Positions 60,436 through 64,000 of a DNA stretch of 64,000 nt are shown here, in pieces. A program made the position numbers and the translations under genes. The stretch is from Amycolatopsis rubida. Its GTDB lineage: Bacteria; Actinomycetota; Actinomycetes; Mycobacteriales; Pseudonocardiaceae. The notes beneath the pieces were generated by a model. That model did no database searches and was not told where the DNA came from. It saw only the letters and a list, made by a program, of their open reading frames with translations. The stretch's first letter is position 1; each line of letters begins with the position of its first letter. Location: assembly GCF_900115345.1 (NCBI RefSeq), contig NZ_FOWC01000022.1:1-64000 (forward strand). The letters run 5' to 3'.

Positions 60436-61584
60436 TCAAGACACCGAACGCGCCGCAGCGGTGGCAGCGTGCAGATCCGGCCAGCGGGCCGGACCGGCGA
60501 GGCCCAAGTGGTACAGGTGCAGTTCCGTCGCTCCAGCCTTCGCCAGTTCGCCCACGTACGCCTCGATATCCGGCACCGCGCTCGCCCCGACCGCCGTGAT
60601 GTAGCTGCCGATCGCGACCCGTTCCGGCAACGCCTGTCGCGCGGCCGCGACCGCGTCGACGCTGGCCTGGCCCGGTGCCCAGTTCTGCAGCACCACCGTC
60701 TCGGCGTCGTCGGCGGCTGTCGGGGTCAGGCCGGGCAGCGCGCCGGTTACCCACGGGTCGAGCGCGCCGTGCAGCACGATCCGCGTACCCGGCTCCAGCA
60801 CGGCCAAGACCGCAGCGCGCAACGCATCGGTCGCCTGCTGCCGACCGGACAGTAGTTTTTCCTTCAACTCAGCCGGAAGCCTATCCTCGACCACCGACAA
60901 ATCCGCCGTAGCGATCAGCCGCTGCACCTCGGCACGCAAGGTGTCGCGGACGTCCGACGGGTCGAGACCGGTCCAGCCTTCCGCACAGGCGTCGCAGCAG
61001 CAGATCGACAACAGCCGCGCGGTAGCCGGCGCCCACACGCCGTCGGTCTTCTCGTGCTGATGCTGGTGCACGCCGCCGAGTGGGCCGCACGCCTCCAGCA
61101 GCACCGACGAAAGCTTCAGCCCCGCAACGGATTCCGCGGTCAGCGTCGCCGCGTACTCGCGTACTGCGGGCTGCGCGGGGCACAGCGCCCACGGATAGGT
61201 CTCGCCGAAGCAGTTGCGCACGGCGTACTGCGGAAACTCCGTGCCCAGCTGCGAGTTGTGCGTGAGCACGATCCACGCGGCAGCAGGGATTCCGGCGTTG
61301 TTGAGCCGTCGGACCGCGTCGCCGCCGCTGTCTTCCGAAGAGACCCAGTCCGGCGTGGCTGGGACGAGATCCCGGCCCGGCCAGGCTTCCGCGCGCACCG
61401 GCCGGTAGAGAGCGGCGGTCCGCGCGACCACCGACGTCCGCTCGGTCGACCACGGCGTCGCGGCGCGGGCGCTGTGGTAGGCCAAGGCCACCGCGACCTC
61501 GTCCACCCCGAGGTCCTGCACCCGTTCGGCGAACGCGGTGTCGCCGAGCACGTCCCACGGATACGCGTATCCGGTCACCTTCAC
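60436..61584 (-). CDS. protein of unknown function inside the glucarate operon
   Basis: A 382-residue cytoplasmic-looking protein without signal peptide. Features: TGYAYPWDVLGD at the start, WIVLTHNSQLG, a Cys-rich stretch ICCCDAC (around residue 194) and AVLAVLEPGTRIVLHGALDPW. This pattern recalls TIM-barrel glycoside-hydrolase-like proteins in which a Cys motif precedes the active site, but I do not recognise the family. It follows gudD with four bases between and is followed by the repeat copies and the dehydrogenase, so it probably belongs to the pathway, perhaps releasing or converting uronate sugars. ATG start. Confidence 0.7.
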   Translation of the reverse strand: MKVTGYAYPWDVLGDTAFAERVQDLGVDEVAVALAYHSARAATPWSTERTSVVARTAALYRPVRAEAWPGRDLVPATPDWVSSEDSGGDAVRRLNNAGIPAAAWIVLTHNSQLGTEFPQYAVRNCFGETYPWALCPAQPAVREYAATLTAESVAGLKLSSVLLEACGPLGGVHQHQHEKTDGVWAPATARLLSICCCDACAEGWTGLDPSDVRDTLRAEVQRLIATADLSVVEDRLPAELKEKLLSGRQQATDALRAAVLAVLEPGTRIVLHGALDPWVTGALPGLTPTAADDAETVVLQNWAPGQASVDAVAAARQALPERVAIGSYITAVGASAVPDIEAYVGELAKAGATELHLYHLGLAGPARWPDLHAATAAARSVS

Positions 61585-61588
61585 CGGC

Positions 61589-62845
61589 TCACCACCTCGC
61601 CGTGTTCGGCTCGAAGCCGGGCGTGTACCTGCGCATGTAAGTCACATCGTCCCGTTTGGTCAGTCCACATCGGACATAGTCCTCGTGCGCCCTGGCGAGC
61701 GCGTCCTGGTCCAGCGTGATCCCGAGCCCGGGCCGGTCCGGCACCGCCACCGCTCCGCCGGCGAAATTCAGCACGCCCGGTTCGATCACGTCGGCAGTCT
61801 TCCACGGCCAGTGCGTGTCGCAGGCATACGTCAGGTGCGGGGTCGCGGCCGCGACGTGCACCATCGCGGCGAGGCTGACCCCGAGGTGGCTGTTGGAGTG
61901 CATGGACAGCCCGACGCCGAAGCTTTCGCAGGCCACCGACAGTGCCTGGGTGTCGCGCATGCCGCCCCAGAAGTGATGGTCGGACAGCAGGACGCCGATC
62001 GCGCGCGCCCGGAACGCCGGTTCCAGGTCGCCGAAGTTCACCACGCACATGTTGGTGGCCAACGGCATGCTCGCCTCGCGCGCGACGCGCGCCATGCCCT
62101 CGATGCCCGGCGTCGGGTCTTCGAGGTACTCCAGCACGCCGTCGAGTTCGGCCGCGACGCGGATGCTCGTCTCGGGCGTCCACGCCGCGTTCGGGTCGAT
62201 GCGCAGCGGGTGCCCGGGGAACGCTTCGGCCAGCGCGCGAATGCCCTCGATCTCCTGCTCCGGCGCGAAAACCCCGCCCTTGAGCTTGATCGAGCGGAAC
62301 CCGTACTCGTCAACCATTCGCTGCGCCGAACCGACCAGCGCTTCCGGCGTCAGGATCTCGCCCCAGCTGTCCGCTTCCGCGTCGAGGTGTGCGCCGTACT
62401 TGTAGAACAGGTACGCGGAGAAGTCGACGGCTTCGCGAGCCTTGCCGCCGAGCAGATCGGCCACCGGACGGCCGAGGAACTGGCCTTGCGCGTCCAGGCA
62501 GGCGACCTCGAACAGCGAGTACACGCTGGCGATCGTCTTGCGGATGGAGAACCCGCCGATCAGGCCGTGCTCGTCGGTCAGCACCGTTCCGGCGAGCGTG
62601 CGCGCGATGATCCGCTTCAGGCCCGGCAGGTCGAAAATGTCGTGTCCGGCCAGTTCCGGCAGCACCTTGCGCACCTCGCCGAGGAACGCCGCGTCGCCAT
62701 ACGACTCACCGAGGCCGACCACGCCGTCGTCGCACGCCACCTGGACCACGCTGCGCAACGCGAACGGCTCGTGCACGCCCATCACGTTGAGCAGCGGTGC
62801 GTCCGCGAAGGCGACCGGGGTCAGCACCACGTCCCGGATCTTCAT
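61589..62845 (-). CDS. gudD: glucarate dehydratase
   Basis: A 418-residue enolase-superfamily enzyme of the mandelate-racemase group. The KxK motif is in SIKLKGG (about 187-189); metal ligands are Asp near 217 (RIDPNAAW), Glu near 242 (YLEDPT) and Asn near 265 (ATNMCVVN); the catalytic His is in SMHSNSHLG, near 316. It dehydrates D-glucarate to 5-dehydro-4-deoxyglucarate. ATG overlaps the kdgD stop by one base. Length fits the glucarate dehydratase family (about 420-450). Confidence 0.93.
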   Translation of the reverse strand: MKIRDVVLTPVAFADAPLLNVMGVHEPFALRSVVQVACDDGVVGLGESYGDAAFLGEVRKVLPELAGHDIFDLPGLKRIIARTLAGTVLTDEHGLIGGFSIRKTIASVYSLFEVACLDAQGQFLGRPVADLLGGKAREAVDFSAYLFYKYGAHLDAEADSWGEILTPEALVGSAQRMVDEYGFRSIKLKGGVFAPEQEIEGIRALAEAFPGHPLRIDPNAAWTPETSIRVAAELDGVLEYLEDPTPGIEGMARVAREASMPLATNMCVVNFGDLEPAFRARAIGVLLSDHHFWGGMRDTQALSVACESFGVGLSMHSNSHLGVSLAAMVHVAAATPHLTYACDTHWPWKTADVIEPGVLNFAGGAVAVPDRPGLGITLDQDALARAHEDYVRCGLTKRDDVTYMRRYTPGFEPNTARW

Positions 62846-63777
62846 CAGAGGCCTTTCAGCACGGCGAAACCGTTCTCGACGATCTTGCCCAGCCGGTCGA
62901 TCTGCTCGGGCGTCGGCTCGATCAGCGGCGGCCGGACAGTGCCGACCTTGTCGCCGCGCAGCCGGGCGGCGGCCTTGACCAGCGACACCGCGAAGCCGGG
63001 CGTCTCGTCGCGCAACGCCACCAGCGGCAGGTAGAACCCGGCGAGCAGCGCGTCCATCGTCGTGTCGTCGTTCTCCGCGAGCGCACGGTGGAAGCGGTGT
63101 GCGATCTCCGGCGCGAAGCAGTGCACCGCCGAGGAGTAGCGCGCGACGCCAGCCGCCGCGTACGCCTTCGCGGACACCTCGGCGGTCGGCAAACCGTTGA
63201 AGAACAAGAAGTCCGCCGAACGCTGCGTGCCGAGCGCGCGGATCGTGGTGACGATCCGGGTCATCGCTTCGACGTCGCCGTAGCCGTCCTTGATCCCGAC
63301 CACCGACGGGATGTCCAGCAGCTTCGCCGCAGCCGGCGCGGTGAACACGCCGGTGCCGCGGTGGTAGACGATCACCGGGACCGACGTGTCGCCGACCGCG
63401 TAGCGCACGTAGTCGACCAGCCCGTCCTGCGGCCCGGTGACCAGGTACGGCGGAAGCAGCAGCACCCCGTCGGCGTTCCCCGCCTGCGCCGCCGCGACGC
63501 CCGCGCGCGCTCCGGCCGCACCGCCGCCCGCGCCGACCCACACCGGCACGCGACCGTTCGCGACCTCGTGTGCCTTGGCCAGCAGCGCAGCGACCTCGTC
63601 GACCGACAGCGAGCTGAACTCCCCGGTGCCGCACGCGACGAACAGCGCGCCCGCACCGGCGGCGATGTGGCTCTCCACGTTCTCCGCGAACCCGTCGAGA
63701 TTGACCGAGAGGTCTTCGGTGAAGGGGGTCAGCGGGAACGCCAGCAAGCCGTCCAGCTCGATTTCGGTCTGTGCCAT
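62845..63777 (-). CDS. kdgD: 5-dehydro-4-deoxyglucarate dehydratase
   Basis: A 310-residue dihydrodipicolinate-synthase-like class I aldolase-fold enzyme. Schiff-base Lys163 (VVGIKDGYGD) and Tyr138 (VIVYHRG) are in place, and the substrate loop includes ACGTGEF. It dehydrates and decarboxylates 5-dehydro-4-deoxyglucarate to 2,5-dioxopentanoate. GGAG nine bases upstream supports the ATG at 63777; the TTG at 63792 is an alternative. First gene of the operon, divergent from an IclR-type regulator. Confidence 0.94.
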   Translation of the reverse strand: MAQTEIELDGLLAFPLTPFTEDLSVNLDGFAENVESHIAAGAGALFVACGTGEFSSLSVDEVAALLAKAHEVANGRVPVWVGAGGGAAGARAGVAAAQAGNADGVLLLPPYLVTGPQDGLVDYVRYAVGDTSVPVIVYHRGTGVFTAPAAAKLLDIPSVVGIKDGYGDVEAMTRIVTTIRALGTQRSADFLFFNGLPTAEVSAKAYAAAGVARYSSAVHCFAPEIAHRFHRALAENDDTTMDALLAGFYLPLVALRDETPGFAVSLVKAAARLRGDKVGTVRPPLIEPTPEQIDRLGKIVENGFAVLKGL

Positions 63778-63792
63778 CAGTTTCTGCTCCAA

Positions 63793-63866
63793 TGTTCACA
63801 TTCTTGAATGGAGTCTGTTATCGTGACTATGTTCACCCACAAGAACGCTGTTCGGGACGCTAATAT
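63793..63866. promoter_or_regulatory. divergent kdgD/IclR control region
   Basis: On the minus strand TTCTTG (63840-63845) and GATAAC (63817-63822), 17 bases apart, could drive kdgD. TGTTCAC is directly repeated at 63793-63799 and 63830-63836, and GAAC-gct-GTTC (63843-63853) is an inverted repeat. TAATAT (63861-63866) is a possible -10 for the plus-strand regulator. These are candidate IclR-type operators. Confidence 0.55.
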
Positions 63867-63906
63867 GGCCGGACTCACAAGTCAACGGCCCGGTTGGAGG
63901 ACGCGC

Positions 63907-64000
63907 ATGGCGCAGAAGACGGACCCCGCCACCGCTCCCGCGGAGTCCGCAGGAGTGAAGTCGGCGCGGCGCGCCATCGACCTGATCGAGACGTTCGCCG
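63907..64000 (+). CDS. IclR-family regulator, start only (runs off the window)
   Basis: The reading frame begins MAQKTDPATAPAESAG and continues VKSARRAIDLIETFA, typical of the start of the IclR winged-helix domain. GGAGG lies six bases before the ATG. The rest lies beyond the window. Divergence from kdgD makes it the likely regulator of the glucarate operon; glucarate-operon IclR proteins are known in related bacteria. Confidence 0.75.
   Translation, partial: MAQKTDPATAPAESAGVKSARRAIDLIETFA

Overview
The window is about 64 kb of very GC-rich DNA with GTG and TTG starts, many 4-base ATGA/GTGA gene overlaps, an F420-type oxidoreductase and a full GlgE-type alpha-glucan gene set. This points to an actinomycete. 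Repeated intergenic palindromes and the overall gene content suggest a Pseudonocardiales member such as Amycolatopsis; that placement is inference. No tRNA, rRNA, insertion sequence, phage gene or CRISPR array was seen.

Layout. (1) 0-4.7 kb: isochorismatase-like hydrolase, MarR regulator divergent from a short-chain dehydrogenase, a membrane-anchored HtrA-type protease and a secreted GH16 glucanase with its own promoter, operator and terminator. (2) 4.9-23.3 kb: nine minus-strand genes for alpha-glucan and trehalose metabolism, in transcription order malQ, treX, treY, treZ, glgX, glgE, treS, mak, glgB. They cover trehalose made from glucan (TreX/Y/Z), trehalose-maltose interconversion (TreS), maltose phosphorylation (Mak), alpha-glucan extension from maltose-1-phosphate (GlgE), branching (GlgB) and debranching/recycling (GlgX, MalQ). 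A 120-base folded element lies between treZ and glgX, and a repetitive palindrome covers the treY/treZ junction. (3) 23.5-31 kb: an LLM oxidoreductase with a KstR-like site, a DUF3040 membrane protein, an Lrp regulator divergent from a pyruvate-dehydrogenase-E1-like enzyme, then alcohol and aldehyde dehydrogenases downstream of a GntR regulator. (4) 31.2-38.7 kb: secreted, membrane or hydrolytic proteins separated by two long repeat-rich non-coding stretches. (5) 38.9-41.5 kb: a 2H phosphoesterase facing an XRE / ImmA-like protease / multi-pass membrane protein trio. (6) 41.7-46.6 kb: envelope-sugar genes (epimerase, a fused GT-C/GT2 glycosyltransferase, GtrA, a sulfoquinovose-synthase-like enzyme).

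(7) 47.05-54.22 kb: five genes joined by four consecutive 4-base overlaps: SWIM zinc finger, DUF5691, MoxR AAA+ ATPase, DUF5682 and VWA protein. The strict coupling suggests one machine, and this is the best candidate for a poorly described system. (8) 54.6-56.1 kb: a Baeyer-Villiger-type monooxygenase. (9) 56.2-64 kb: a minus-strand operon divergent from an IclR regulator that encodes the non-phosphorylative D-glucarate route (KdgD, GudD, ketoglutarate semialdehyde dehydrogenase) plus a secreted PL8 polysaccharide lyase and an unrecognised protein. The junction before the semialdehyde dehydrogenase carries duplicated copies of the gene's own 5' end, each forming a 65-codon coupled mini-ORF.

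Coordinates follow the given numbering. Start codons were chosen by ribosome-binding site, overlap and family N-terminus, and several alternatives are noted.
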